Shown piece after piece: positions 22,021 to 36,100 of a DNA stretch of 64,000 nt; the first letter of the stretch is position 1; every line of letters starts with the position of its first letter. The DNA is from Parapristionchus giblindavisi (lineage: Eukaryota > Nematoda > Chromadorea > Rhabditida > Diplogasteridae): the NCBI GenBank assembly GCA_943737045.1, contig CALSFV010000034.1:434001-498000 (forward strand), given 5' to 3'. The position numbers and the translations under genes are program-made. The notes below the pieces were generated by a model. It was given only the letters and a program-made list of their open reading frames with translations. It did no database searches and was not told the origin of the DNA.

Positions 22021-23523
22021 TTAACGGAAGTCCTCAGGGTTGAACAGACCACGGGCTCGATTCAGAATTGAATCCTGTAAATAAAGGGTATAACAAAGAA
22101 AAAGATAAAGTAAGCCCGTTATTCAAAGTACAAGAAGTACTGCAGATCACTGCTATGGCCAATTCAAACCGGAAGACCGAATCTCTTCTTCGGGCCGACT
22201 TTGCCGCTTGATCTAGTCAGTATCAATTCCACTTTCGTATTAAAGTAATTGTAAGTAAGCGAACATCAAAACGAATTCGGTTTTCTTTAGAGTTCATATA
22301 AATCCAAAATAATATAAAAGACCTCATGAATCAATAATGAAAGAATCTGTTTGAATATCAAGAGTAAGGATGCATCATTGGTGCCATTTGATAGGAAAGT
22401 AATGAAAGATACCTTTGATGGATCATAAGGAGCTTCCTTTGATGGAATCTCCAATACAGCGGGAATCGATTGTGTGTGTTGGTCAACAGTGAAACTGCAA
22501 TTATCGATTATTCATTTCCATGAAATCATTGTGCACTTCATTTTGCATTATTATCAATCAGGAACTGTGACCCACGAAAGGCCAACAGGTCTGGAGGGCT
22601 ACCCGGTGAATTGATGAGACATTTTAGATTCAAACGAGACTTGCGGAGAAAGATACTGATTATACCGAATTAGCCGGTGAGCTCACAGACACCTATTTAA
22701 TCACTACTTAATATTCACGGAATTTAGCATTACAGCATTCTGTAATTATAAAATAAGTGCGCGATGAGTTTCACGAGATAGACTTCTATGCGAAAAATAA
22801 TGAATTTTGATGAAATGCTCTCAACCAAATACCTACTATGAACTATAAGCAGTCGTTTTTATTATTATCTTATAAAGCTAACTATAGAACAAAATATTTT
22901 GAAATACAATATTATGTCTTATTGTATTTCCGATCTATGAGCTGATAAGTTACGACGAAGTTTCGTACCAGAAACACGTACAGTACAAATCATTTTAAAA
23001 AGCAGGATATACTTACCGAATTTGTTCAGCAATGTGTTGGTTGATAAGAATGATGGCGATGTCGTCACGGGCGGTGAACGTCTAGAAAGATACAATAAGG
23101 ACTCATCAAAATATTCGATTATGTATGAGGAATAAATAAATTCCTAAAATTTAAATAAATAAAATGAAGACTTGCTTAAAAATCACAATATTTCCAACAC
23201 ATTATAAATAGACATAGTTCAGACAAACTCATTAATCAAAGTATCAAAGTTTAACCTTGAAAGCATCTTCGATCTCAGTCACACTCGTGTTCTTGTCAAC
23301 GATGAGGTAGTTGGGCTTGCGAGCCTCAAATATAAAGAATATTAATGGCGTCCGATCGAATAAACACGTAAATAAAAGAAATTAACTTATGAATTATAGT
23401 AATTCACAGAATTCCTACAATACCTACCTTGTTAAGCTCTCCGACTCCTCCGAGGAGGAAACCAACAACGGTGTCTTCATCACCAATAACAGCCATAATC
23501 TTTCCCTTTACGTGTGATGCCAT
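22021..23523 (-). CDS. V-type H+-ATPase subunit F
   Basis: Five exons join to 121 residues: 23428-23523, 23256-23324, 23017-23081, 22413-22494, 22021-22074. Subunit F is a small part of the central rotor stalk of the V1 sector that couples ATP hydrolysis to proton pumping in endomembranes. Family features: [17 protein letters not shown] near the N-terminus, NYLIVDKNT, the [17 protein letters not shown] helix, and [19 protein letters not shown]. Length matches animal homologues (about 120 residues). C. elegans calls the orthologue vha-9; orthology is inferred. Exon 2 uses a TTTGAG acceptor. No polyadenylation site was pinned down. Confidence 0.96.
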
Positions 23524-24585
23524 CTAAACATGACACCATTCAATCAAATATAAAGAACACATCGCATGCGAAAGAAGGTAACACAAGGGCGAATGAAGGA
23601 TGGCGGGCATCATTCTTGTATGTTGTCAACATTGTAGAACGTAATATTGCGACCCATGGAGAAAGAACAATTTAGAGAATTCAGTTAGTTCAGTAGGGGC
23701 AAACGGTTGACAGACTATGTGACAGATTTATCGTCTTCTTTCCAGAATGAAACGATCAGGCACATATAATTCAACACTACAACTATTCAAGAATCTACGG
23801 TCAATCATGATCAGAGAAAATATTGATCCAAAACGATCAATAATCATAGCAAAGAAGCAAAAGTTCGATCTAGTCTGCTCCGCTGGACGATCCTTGCTCT
23901 CTCACAACGGCTGAGTCAGGGACATCGTGGTGAGACCACGTGAGGTACCCGCATTATACGGTAGCTTTTTAGAGTTGGGGCGCAACGTAGGGCATACTTT
24001 AGTTTCTGAAAATTGTTTTTTCTCCAAATTTTGTTTTGAAAATTATTATGTGTGGTATTTTGAAATATTATTAAATCGAAATTACAATTACATTAATGTT
24101 TAATTCGGGATAGATTTCCAACCGATAGCACGCAATTGAACAGAAAAAATTTATCTGCAAAAATTGGATGTGAACAGGGCATATTCAAAAATAGTTTACA
24201 ATAAAAATTGATATCACCATTCCTATACACGTATTAGGGTCTTACTCGTAAACACGCAAAATATGATTGAGAGGAACTAAATATTATTGAAATGTGGTAG
24301 AATTGATTGACTAATATCCTAATTTCGCAAATCCATTGTTCCGTCCCGTATAACAACTGCTCGGTATCCGTCCTGAATAAGGTTGTAGACATTCAAGAGG
24401 CGATGAACCAAGAATTGTCCGTAATCTGCAATATTATTGATAAGTTTGCAATTATATTAAATACGATTTTATTATCATTGCTTTTATATGTTCTTTTTCC
24501 GTCTCTTATAAGAAAATAAGCGGAAGCACTTCGTAAAAGATTTTTTTTGCTGACCGCCGAAACGATAAATCACCGCGAATTTATT

Positions 24586-24947
24586 TTACTCGCTCTCATA
24601 ACTTTTGATGAACATTCTATTTATATCTCTGCATACATTACTATTAATAAGCAATGCATATATCAATTATTACCTGATATGTCCATCATTATTGATTGCC
24701 ACTGCATATAATCGCGGTCGGATCGATCTTTCATTATCGATCGCTTTCCTCACTTGATCTTGTCTCACTCCACCCAAAAACACAGCACTGTTTACCGATC
24801 TGAAATAATTCGAATTTCAAAAATAATTAAGTGAATAAACAAAATATCGTACCCTGAGTCTTGTTTCTTGTACATCCGAGCGTCAGTTCGAGTGGATTGA
24901 AAAATGACAATGAAAACGATTGAGACGAGAAGATGAACAAATTGCAT
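24586..24947 (-). CDS. Small secreted protein, possible peptide precursor
   Basis: Three exons (24853-24947, 24674-24799, 24586-24628) join in phase to 87 residues. An acceptor TTCAG ends just upstream of the ATG, as for a trans-spliced start. Residues 1-23 form a signal peptide (MQFVHLLVSIVFIVIFQSTRTDA). The mature part is basic, lacks cysteine, and includes SVNSAVFLGGVRQDQ, a QVRKAI segment and a C-terminus DINRMFIKSYESE. It could be a hormone or neuropeptide precursor; there is no repeated peptide and no Gly-Lys-Arg amidation site. I do not recognise the family. Splice sites and phases are good, so the gene itself is likely. Confidence 0.6.
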
Positions 24948-27900
24948 TGAATTCTGAATTAAATAAGAATTTATTAATAAAATAAAATGTATCTGAAAAA
25001 TCGCGCTCATATGAACAAAACCACATAATAGACGAAGAGAAACCATTGTAAACGATATCTAGAACAGTGAATGTTCACCCGAAAATAAGTAGTCTACACG
25101 AAGAAGATATCGTCGACAAAGGTTACGAATCCCTTTAAATGGTCAGAAGCCTATGTTAGTGGTATCTAGTCAATGATCAAAGACATTACATGAGCAAGAT
25201 TGGAAATAAAGGAGTGAAGGTTAATAGGGGATTGAATTATCAAATATAATTAGAGAAATGTCGTCGTCGAGATAAGTCCAATTTACCACAGATAAGACTT
25301 GATTATCATTTATGTCCCTGAACTAGTCAACCTTAACCTTTCCTTCTGGTATCGTAGACTAGCCTGACTAGTCTACGACACCAGAAAGATTCTACGTTTT
25401 AAATAATATGCAAGAAGTCAGAGTCAAGGCAGACATTAGGAAAGCCCATAGAGACAGAGTAGCCAAAAACTGGCTTAAATTCTGTTAATTGTTCCTAGAT
25501 ATATATAAGAACTCCTCCCCTCATATTAAAGTACTAGAACTCTCATGGAGTATTTCGCTAATTCATCGTACTACGTAAGCTTTAGAACTACGTAACAATG
25601 AATGTTCACGAGAGTTTCAAACGTGCAATGGTCAATATTGTGAATGAATGATTGTTCGATGAAGTGGTCTAGTCAGTCACTAACGTTCTAGGAAATAGTA
25701 CAGGAAACAGTAAATGAAAATACATTAATAGAATTTCTAAACTAAATCAGAGGTACATTTTGAAATGACTCAAATTACGTCACGATATAAAAATCTACAA
25801 TACATAATACAATTATTCTAGATGAAAATATTCTTATGCGAAGAAGGAACTTCCAATTCGTGGCTATATAGTGACATCATAAAATTCACTAAATGTAAAT
25901 TTAAAACACAAAAAAAGTGTAAAAATAACTAGATTATGCCTAACAATTGAATGAGAAGCTTTGTCCTCTGAATGAACCATCTGTGTTATCCTATAAAGGG
26001 CGTGCATCCCAAAATGAGATCATATCCTCTTCCTTGCTCCATAAATAGATCCAAAGTCTGCAGTCTTCTATTACAAGTGTGTGGTCTTCCATTTGACGTT
26101 CTTGTTCCATTAAAAAAGGACTGCTGGCCTCTCTAATCATAAACCCTATAGTTATTTACGCAATAAGCTATGCAAGAGTATTCAAAATGGTGAGAGATTG
26201 AAACCTCACTTAGGCGGGTTCTGACGATTGCAAAGAGGATTTAGATATCAGTTAGAGATGTGACAAGCTTATCACATGTTGAGGAAAAATAAGTCCATAC
26301 TATAATCTAAATGCTTTCCTGGTGCAGAATCTAACGAAAAAGAAACGTACGAATAATAAACGAGTGCGACACACTGCGACAGAATAAGTTATAGCGTTCT
26401 GGAGAAGGATGTAGTAATAAGAAGATGGATGAGGAAATGCAGCCAAAGGTTGCATGATATATTAGATAGATATAAATAAGAAGTGATCAGAAGAACAGAT
26501 GGTAAATCAGTTGTTGTGAACATCGATGTTTGAGACGGATATCTGTGACTAAGGTTCGGATTAGATGGTGTTCAGAAACTAATACGTGACAATCTGGATA
26601 AAATAAGTGGTCAGATGTGGGTGTTACCCTGGTTGAGTCATTTATTTGATCTGAAAATCTAGATACGTCGACGCAAATTAATTCGAGTTATCATTAATCA
26701 AATGTTCTCACGATATCAACGGTGTCTAATGTGAAAAATTACGTATACCATGAGAGATTACAACGGAGAAAATTAATTCACTGCCACACATTTGACATTC
26801 CCAGCGGAGTTTGAAAACGTTTTCCTGGACTCAAAGTAAATTGTTTTCCAGGAAATATCTTGTGAGATCGTCAAACTTTGAGATACGGAACACTATGAAA
26901 TAAAATTGTTGGTGTGAAAAAAGGTTGACATAATCTGAGGTACGTGAGAGTAAGAGTATTGGTTTGATGGACGAACATCGTAGTAACTCCCTCTATGGTA
27001 CAGAGACCAGAGGCGAGAGTCTCAATGCGTGGAAGTAAATCTATTTAGAAATCTAATCATAGCCGTATTCCAAATGCTATTTATAGCCATGACACCATAT
27101 TATGATGATAGAACGGATTAGAATTGAAACATCACAAAGAAATGGTATCATCTACACTGGAATAAGAGGGGTATTTCCACCTACTCAAAGTCATTGAGCT
27201 GAGAAGACTCCCTAAATAACTTGTATACACCCAATTAATATTTAATAATAGTTGTGTATGATCTAGATGGAGGATGTAGTAGACGTTTTGAGTAGGCAGG
27301 AGCTTCTTCTAATGGTCTCTGAGTCAAATGACATAATATGAGACATTCAAGTATTCTGAATCTTTACTACAAATAGAACTAGAAATACAACTTGATAACT
27401 ATAAATGTCGTGATGGTAAAAGATATATGGATTTGTCGCTGCAACCTCACATAGTCTATATCACTTGTGATGTAAAAACGCAATATACAAGGTGACGTCG
27501 ACGAAAGTAATTGGTCAAGTTACAGAATTCGTGGGGGTAATACTTTGTCTATCTATAGATGGACTGTACTGCAACTACTGACGACAACGAAAACACGGAA
27601 ATGATGTTTGATGGACTGTATACAGACATTCTAAATATGTACAATATTTTTGTACAGGTGCACTTTTGAGAGGTACAAATGATGTTTCCTCTTACCAATT
27701 CTTGTTAGGTGCAGTGCACTGCAGTTCGCGCAAGTTCGTTGGCTTGAAATTAATCGCAATATTTTAATAGCTAACAGTGCACTTGATGATGTATCCATGA
27801 ATGCAGTGAAGAATAATATTATATTGTATCGATGCATATCCGCACAAACACATATATACAACATATAATACTCGTTACATAAAAAAATGGGCTAGAATAA

Positions 27901-29772
27901 CCTCCCTGTCCCTACTTGCATATGGTTATATAGGGGGTGCTCTAACTTCTCAGAACAGTATTCTACGTAACAAACTACATCAGTGTTAAGTTGTACTAAT
28001 GTTTGTTGAATCTTTAATGATGTCAGTTATGGTGACCAGAAACCATATGATTACTGTAACAAACAGTTAGACAACACCAAGTTATATTGCTTGAGACTCG
28101 AGGACATGTCGATCAGATAAACAAGATTAAGATGTCGTTGATAATGTAATGTTATCACGAGGAATCTCGGACACTTTTAATAGAAGAGACATAAACAATT
28201 AGAACTATTGGGATTCTCGCTAAGAATGTCTCAAGTTTCAGTGCTATCACTCTTCAAAACATGAGGATCATATCATGATATTAACTCAGACAAACAATCA
28301 ACAACATGATCATAACACGGAATATGATTGAGAACATGATCTACATAGAAGACAAGCGCATGTGTACTATGGACAAGGAATATTCCAGGGTGAGCAAAGA
28401 CAGGAAGGGATGGATAATTCAACACATATATATGCTTTTCAGAGTCCTTCTAATCTTCATTAGCGTGGGTGTAAGATGGGCAGTGCTGAACGCATTTATC
28501 TCATTTGAAAGAGGTCTTATAGTGCAATCTGATAAGGAATGAGAGTATACTCCCTCACACAGTCATTCCATACACTAATATAATTGAATTTTGATCGTAC
28601 GACAGATATCAGAGTTCAACGAACGATATGGGAGTACGGTGAAAGGATGCAAAGAATAATCATTGAACTGAAAATGAAAGGAAGCGAAAACTGTAATGAA
28701 TGGAATCAATGAAGAGCTATCGTACTCAAGACAAGACATACCGTACCCATGCATAAAATGAGAACAGAATGTAGCCGACGCATCGGAACCCTTATACGTC
28801 GACGTAAGATCCGAGATTTATATCGCCATTGTATTGTCAGGAATACAATATGCGCCTACTCGAATACAAGGTTCTTTGAATTAACTATGAAGGACAAATA
28901 ATAGATGAGAATATCCTTCCATTCTTGCATTTATTAGTAGATTAAGGTCTTCCAGAAAAAAAACTGAAATAGAAACAAGTCCATAAAACAGAGCATTCAG
29001 CTACCGTAATCCTACAGTTGTTAGGAATGATGAGATGATAAGCTGAATAAATAAAGTTCAATATAATGATGATGTCGGTTGAGGCGGGGGTTAGTGGACA
29101 TAGAGACTAAGGATGCTACTAAAGAGAGAGATTGACCAATCCGAAGGATGAATAGTCAGGGGATCTATTTTGAGACTACTTAGAAGAAGACGAAGACGAA
29201 AAGAAAGTGTTGAGTACAATGATGAGGAGGAGGAGTGAAGGAAGGAAGGAAGAAGGAGGAGGTGGAGAAGACGAAAATGAGCTTGTTAATTGAGTAATGA
29301 TGAGACATCTAAGACTAGATAAGCTAGATGACTAGATAAGCTAGATGACCTAATCAGCATACCCATCGCTTGGAACCAGAAGGAGCACAAATAGCATAAT
29401 GCAGCACATCATCGAAAAGGTTACATGACCTTATTCACATTTTATTCACATTTTTATGCTGATCCATGTATATCGAGAATTCGTAGTGACCAACGGAACA
29501 ATGTGTAAATGATGGTTCAATCAATCAACAACCTGCTTTATTCGACGTTTATCATTTGGTGTTGTACATGATGGAGTCATTACGATATATTATATTACAG
29601 AAACGGAATGGGCAAAGGTGGGTAAAACATTGAGCGGAACCTCGTTCAGATCATACATACACTACGATGCACACTCGGTCGAGATACCGTATACTACGAC
29701 TAATGATTATGGTGTCATACCGAGTGCGTAATGTGCGTCGACCTTTCGAAGCTGTGTGTGCGTTTTAGCGAA
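24948..29772. other. Long intergenic region, no gene recognised
   Basis: Nearly 5 kb of AT-rich sequence between two small secreted-protein genes. Apart from a hairpin at 25342-25388 and a two-copy 17-bp repeat near 29322-29355, I see no coding exons with credible splice sites. Open frames at 27631-27864 (-) and 28306-28542 (+) have no family features. Could hold distal regulatory sequence. Confidence 0.4.
25342..25388. repeat. 21-bp stem hairpin
   Basis: Left arm 25342-25362 (core CTGGTATCGTAGACTAG) pairs with 25368-25388 over 21 positions with two mismatches and a 5-base loop CCTGA. The hairpin sits alone in intergenic DNA. It could be a tiny MITE or a transcribed hairpin. Confidence 0.7.
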
Positions 29773-29988
29773 TCAGATCAACTTCGAACTAGGCATGGAA
29801 GGGATCTTATCGAGAAGACTACCGTATTGCATATAATATCGATTGAGTGCGAGAGGCCCTTCAACGTCTTCATATCTGGAGGGTAGAGCTCTCCAATAGG
29901 CAGAGTAATCTCGTCTCTTCTCTTGATCAGGAAGAGGCACACTGTGGACTGATACTAGCACAAGAAGGAGAAGAATCATCCATCGCAT
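29773..29988 (-). CDS. Small secreted protein, candidate neuropeptide-like precursor
   Basis: A 71-residue frame. The exon starts at 29989 directly after the acceptor CATTACAG, one base before ATG, as for trans-splicing or a 5'UTR intron. Residues 1-16 (MRWMILLLLVLVSVHS) are a clear signal peptide. The mature part starts VPLPDQEKRRDYSAYW, with one dibasic RR, and continues through LPSRYEDVEGP and a Tyr-rich NRYYMQYG, ending PSSKLI. No cysteine. The RR site and short Tyr-rich segments suit a peptide precursor, but no amidation signal follows SRY. Family not recognised. Confidence 0.6.
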   Translation of the reverse strand: MRWMILLLLVLVSVHSVPLPDQEKRRDYSAYWRALPSRYEDVEGPLALNRYYMQYGSLLDKIPSMPSSKLI

Positions 29989-31158
29989 CCTGTAATGATA
30001 GATTGGAATTATGAGATAACCATAAATTGGACTCAAGTGGAAAAAAAGAACATGCTCGTGTACCACAGTGACGGAAAAAAACCAATTTGGCATGCTGCGT
30101 ATGATCAAAACCTTAAATACAAAGGTTCGAAACCCCTTGAATAAGGTTTTGGACCCTTAGGGATTTTTGACCTTTGGATCTAAAAAAATTAAGGGTTTGC
30201 CTACAGCGCAGCTTGCAAACACGGGTTTTTTCTCTCACAGTCAGAGCAATGTGGGCGAACGTTGTTTAGGGTTTGGCGCACTAGGGTACACGAGCTAAGG
30301 CGTTTTCCCTGAGTGGTAAAGATACGTACATCGTAGGCCGACAGATTGGTGTGAGTAATGTGGAGACCGTGAGAAATGAGTCCGCCTTGAGGGAATTACC
30401 TGAAATATAATGATAACTGTGAGAGTAACAGAGTGAACGGAAACAAAGATGTTGTAAATGTCATCGCGTAGTGGGTTATTATCATTACGATGTGACATGA
30501 ACAAATGCAATTGGGATAAATATAGAAATCATATTCTTTTCAATACTGTGAACCTCAAAGGGCGATATGAAGATAAAACTAAACACTTCATAGAAAGACC
30601 TCATGACAATCACATTTCGGATACAAAAAAATATCGTGAATACGTCGGACATAAGAAATGTATGGGACGTACATGTGAGCGGCTCTGTTTCAGTCCTTTA
30701 AACGTCTAATTGGTTTGGAATGGATAGATAAAATGGGAGAATAAGATGAATAGATTTACTTGAGATATGGAAAGCAGCTGAATAAAGGAGAATTCATCAA
30801 AACAATATAGTGAATGCGATTAGCGAATTAACTGTGTAGGAGGAGGGTGTTGGTGCATATTAATTTATGGGATAATAGCTCAAAATAGCATTGAGCGGAA
30901 ATAGTGTACGAATGGCACAAGCATACAAGGGAAATGACCCAATACAAGTATTTTTATTTCACAATTCAACGCTTTTTTTTCAAAATATAAGTACAAGAAT
31001 TGTTTTGAGAAACGTTTTGAGCTCGTGCATGAGAAAAATAATCTCATCCATGTACTAATATGCAACCGAAAAAGATATCGATGTGAAGCCTTACAATGAT
31101 GATAACTACGCTCGTTTATTGCGTAGACATCGTAAGCCACAATAACCACTACCTACTG

Positions 31159-31344
31159 TTACATTCTTCTGCTTTTCTGTCGAGCGTGCGGTCGATATGA
31201 CATTGTTGTCCAAGTGACCATTGTCCACCTTCCCTCGTCTATTCCATCTACAGATAAGAAACCCAGTTGAATCCCCTCCCAGAAGGTGTTTGGAAAGCCG
31301 GGAGGTGTATTTCCTTCTTCATGCAGCCATTTCGGACGGAGCAT
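31159..31344 (-). CDS. Candidate exon or short ORF, unidentified
   Basis: A 61-codon frame in a locally GC-richer block, starting MLRPKWLHEEGNTPPGFP right after an acceptor-like GCAGTAG, continuing through FWEGIQLGFLSVDGIDEGRW and ending ARQKSRRM. Composition looks protein-like on this strand, but an overlapping frame on the other strand is open too. No domain recognised; it may be one exon of a larger gene or a fossil. Confidence 0.25.
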   Translation of the reverse strand: MLRPKWLHEEGNTPPGFPNTFWEGIQLGFLSVDGIDEGRWTMVTWTTMSYRPHARQKSRRM

Positions 31345-33189
31345 CTACTGCTACGTGGGTTGTTCACTTCTATTTCTAATGGATTATTTTCTGGATTCTA
31401 CTTCGTAGTAAGCGCAGATGTTGAAAAACCATCAAGATATACACGAACGATGAACCGATGAATAGAAGAAAGAATTGTAACCCATTAATCTATGAAGAAC
31501 CCCCTGTCATGACCCACCGCACCAATGTGCAGATGTGATAAAGATTATTATTACTGTTATATAATAAATCAATATTCATCGCCTGTATTTCTTTCATCAA
31601 TCAGCCTATTAGGTCCAGATGCAAAAACACCATAAATCCAATCTATATAATGGTATAGGCAAATATTTTCCCTTATTCTATGTTAATTTCATATATGAAT
31701 AATGGTATCGTAGATTATTGAATTTAAAAAAATAACCGATATTCATATAGAGACACCGAAAATTTACTTAAATTTATAATTTCTTACTTTTTATTTTTTT
31801 AATTATAAGAATTGTAGGTGAAATTCCGTGGAAAAGTAAGAAATTCAATTTCTGATGTTCCGTTCTAAACAGTCAATTTCTTAAAACAGAACATCTTGTA
31901 AGAGAATGTTCTCTGTGAGTAGGCACATGATTTCTGTCACATTTTCTAATTAACATTGCATCTTTATTCAAGAGATTAGCAGAATGTGAGAGTATATATA
32001 ATGAGAAAGAAAAAGCCATACGTGGATTAACCATGGAGGAAATAAATGGATTTGATGAGAGTCTGGCTCCCGACGGGATTATATGCGAGAATACGGTAGC
32101 TGTGCGAGTATCGAGTACAAGAATGAGATCATGAAGATTAAAAGGACTATAGGGTCTGCACTAGAATTGCACAATCGGGTTTGGTTTGGATGGGGCAAAC
32201 AGAGACACTGGCATGCAGGAAGCGTAGGAGGAGGAATCAAGGAGGGAAATGGAGGAAAAGAGATGAAATAAGGATTGTAGATGGGGAAAATGAAGAAAGG
32301 AAGAAGAGGTGGAGGAAGAAGTGGTTAATTGAATTGAATTAAAGAAGTTAAAATACAAACAATGGTCACGATTCTATACAATACAGAAGAGTTCGTATAC
32401 AATACGACGATTTCAAAAGAGGTTGCTGCTTTCTCTCATTGTCTTTCAAAAATATAATGGAACAGTAGGTAAATAAGGAAAGAATCTTCAACAGAAGAAA
32501 CAGAATAATAGAAGCCACATTAGTGGAAGAGGAGAATAAAGGAATGTAATGAATAACCAATGTGTTGTATAATAGCTAACAAGGAATAGTAAAGAAACGT
32601 TGAGGAAGGAATTCAGCTGATTCAAGTATGAGAGATCTAGATGAAGGATATAAAGATCATATTCCAGAAAATGAGTAGGCTTATTAAGCGAGTAGATAGA
32701 ATTAATGATGGGGTGAATATGGATACTTTGTAGTGAGAAAAAGAGGGTCTCTTTGGAGTAAGATGAAAAGGCAATTGCGGTACTGGAGTCATTTAGAGAC
32801 GATAGGAGTGGGAGATGTATGTGTATAGAGGACAAAGTATTCATTCATTCGACTGGGATGGTTGACTGAATAACGTTTGACTGGTTAATACGAATGAACG
32901 ATGAGATGAGTAAGGATACTAACCAATGGAATACTTTCTTATTGTTTGAGACGTCATAGGAATTGGGATACGTCACAATAGGGAAGACAAGGTGGATAAT
33001 AAAGTTGTTAAATAAGAATAGTGGTTGTTTGTTCAAAAAAGGAAGGGAAGTAGACAGAGTAACGAGAATTGAAATATATTATTAGCTGAATAAGGAATGG
33101 ACGAAGGAGAAGTCAGTTCATTGCCCAATCGTCGGGGACATCTCCCTAAGGGGTTAGCAACAAGGAAAGAGTTAGTGTTGCTCTCTTCG
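31345..33189. other. Intergenic 3' of the M13 gene, no gene recognised
   Basis: AT-rich, with the plus strand purine-rich from about 32280 to 33060. Minus-strand open frames across it (for example 32844-32488) are Leu/Ser/Phe-rich products of that bias. Confidence 0.4.
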
Positions 33190-36100
33190 TCACCATAAGC
33201 TACATTTTGTTGGTGGATTCATCGGAGTTCCAAGAGGACAAGAGAAGGCTTTGGAGAATTCAATCGAGTTCTGAACGCTTCCAAGCACACTGAAAACAAC
33301 ATATGAGTCCTTGAGTCTATGAGTATTTTGTACTTTATGCTTCGTCTCTAACACATACTCATTCTCCTACGCGACAAGGGTTGTTTTCCGATTCAAAAAT
33401 AACTCTATTAACCGGACTCGAAATAGACCAACGTCATCATGGAGTACTTGATATGATTCAACATCATGACTTACCGTAATCTTCCTGTCGAATGTGTACC
33501 CACACCTTTCGCTGGAAGTTCACACCAATTTTGAGCGTATGCCACGAAGAAAGCCTGAACATTGATGAATGAATGAGAATATAACTAATATGAGTGAGTA
33601 CCTGGTCAGGAGAAAAGTTCAAACCAGGGAGAACTTTGTTGTCCAGTTCATCTTGTTTCTTCCATGCCTGCGAAACATAATTTTACTAGTTAACGTGATA
33701 TTTGCAGGATGGAATGATCCTTCAAGGAAGGACTTTGACAATGGCCTTTTATTTTCAGAAAATACTTCTTTCCCGTTGACCCCATTTTATTTCTCCTTTT
33801 GCAAATTTATTATCTCTATTGTAATCATTCTTATGATTCATGAAAATTTAAATTAAATTGAAAAAAAATTCTTTGTTGTCAAGCGATAAAAGATGGTTCA
33901 TTTTCTCATCTTCAACTAACTTTGTATGCCACTTCAAGTCCAACTTGATCAGCGATATTCTCATTCAACGTCTGCTTCGCCCGTTCTGCCTGAATCAATC
34001 CTATTCTTACATACACTCACAGAAAAATCCCTTATGAATTAGGGAATAACTTTATCTTTTCTATAACGGAATTTTTTTCCGATAACGAACAATATTAGGG
34101 ATATTTTTCTGTGTATTCTTCAAATTCCTTACATCATTATTAGTTAGTTTCGTGTATTGATCCATGAAGCATTGCTCTTTTATCGTATAGTGTTCTTCAG
34201 TCTTATTGTGGAACATCTTCTCTTTCCTTCCATTAGGCCCAAACTTCCTTCCTAAATGTAATAATAGAATTAGATATATCCACAAAGGGATCATGTAATT
34301 GAATGCCATGAGTATCTTATGGTCGACATGGGCACGTAATCTTTCCATTCTCATATAAATAATCCCTCTCATCTTCACTTCTTCTCATTTCTTCACTCTC
34401 CTTCTACTACAGACGCTAATTATATGCGAGACTCTTTCTTCTTCCTCAATGAAATGAGAATATTTCTTTCATCGAAATGAGCCACTCTTACTCCTGCCCC
34501 TATCCTCTCCTCTCGCCTCCCTTTCTCAATCCCACAATTGAGACTCCTTCTGTTTTACACCCACTCAAGCCTTATACGATGAAGGGAAAGCGAATACTTA
34601 TACACAAAAGGGAGGTGTTTTCGACTCGTTTTGTCTGTGTCTACGGTATAACAATAGATAGAAGAGACTATATTATTGAAAGACAGACTCATTGGAAAGA
34701 TATATGCGTAAGAATAACAGTAAGATCTGTCTATTCTCCGAGTACAATGACGTAGTTAAGTGTGCTCAATAATAAACAGAAAAGCAATTGGAAAAAGGGA
34801 GCAGAAGTAGATTAAGGCATGATTAAGAGCCTATGTTCATTGGCCATGACATCAATACCCCCACGGTATATGGTACCGTAAACATTCAAATACGGTACCG
34901 TATACCTACGCAACTACGGTACCATGAATTAGGTGGTACCGTATACTTGCGTACCATACGTACCATTATGATCGAAAGCGTGGGTGATTTCATGTCCGAG
35001 AGTTGACCCGTAACCTCCGAATGAGAAGAAACTGTAAATATGATAATGAGGTTAAGGGGCATAATCTATTCTTAGATTCAATGACGATGACTGAGATTTT
35101 TTCCAATGAAACTAATCAACACCGAAGAGGGGGGCCCCTATCTCATTAGGCGCTGCTCTCTCACTTTACCATACTCTCTCGTCGTCTATCGTATCTCTCA
35201 ACTCTCTTCTATCGTTCACACTATCTCGATGGACATGTTGCACCGTCGTAAACGACGTCATTTCTAATGTGTGTAAGCGAGAGAATCTATCGAGAGGGGG
35301 CTATTTCTGTCGAAAGCCAAATCATTGGTCCTCTTTCCTTCACAAATGGAAACCACAGAATATATTGCAGAGGGTCTTCGTCAGAATTTTTGCACCAAGG
35401 AATAGAAAAAGGGGTTCAGAAAGGGAATCAGAATTTTTCCTTTTGCTACCTAAGTTTTGGCATCGTATTATATATATAATTCGTCATGATATAATTGGTC
35501 ACTATATCTTAGTTATCCTTATAACGCATAATTTTATAATTATTAAGAATTACCTTGGTTTCTGATAGTCGAGATATTGTTCGAAAGAGAGGACCATTGG
35601 GAATATGACTTTGTTCGCTTCATAATTGTAGTGAACATTGAGATTGAATGTATTCGTGTCACTCGGCCACATATCAGGGTTCAGCTTTGCTGAATGATAA
35701 TAATACTTTATTATGATATATTATTCATAAATTTGACTTGTTTTGCGACCAGACATTCTGCAAATCATGAAAAGATCTCGCATATTTTATTATTTTCTTT
35801 TTTAGATATTGTTTTCGCAAAAGCAAACATGCAGGATGCACTAAAAGCCAAATAAACATGGGTCTGGCATGTGGTTTTGTGTTCGTGGGCGTAAATGGAG
35901 GACTTTTGTTTGTAGTCTAGTCGTCTCTATTCCCTTTCTTTCACAGAATAACTGCAGTCTTTTTCTCAAGGGACAATTGATGCTACTCTAGTAGATGATA
36001 CAACTGCCGTAGAAGATGTATTTTTAGGAAGATTAGTTGATGCACCATTCGTTTTAGGTTGATGAGGAGGAGGGATGTTTGGTGGGATACACCGGTAAAC

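Noticed and set aside
28306..28450. Plus-strand mini-gene with donor GTGAGC and acceptor TTTTCAG
   Set aside because: Would give about 35 residues with no signal peptide or conservation clue.
32488..32844. 118-codon minus-strand open frame
   Set aside because: Read against a purine-rich plus strand, so the hydrophobic Leu/Ser/Phe content follows from composition.
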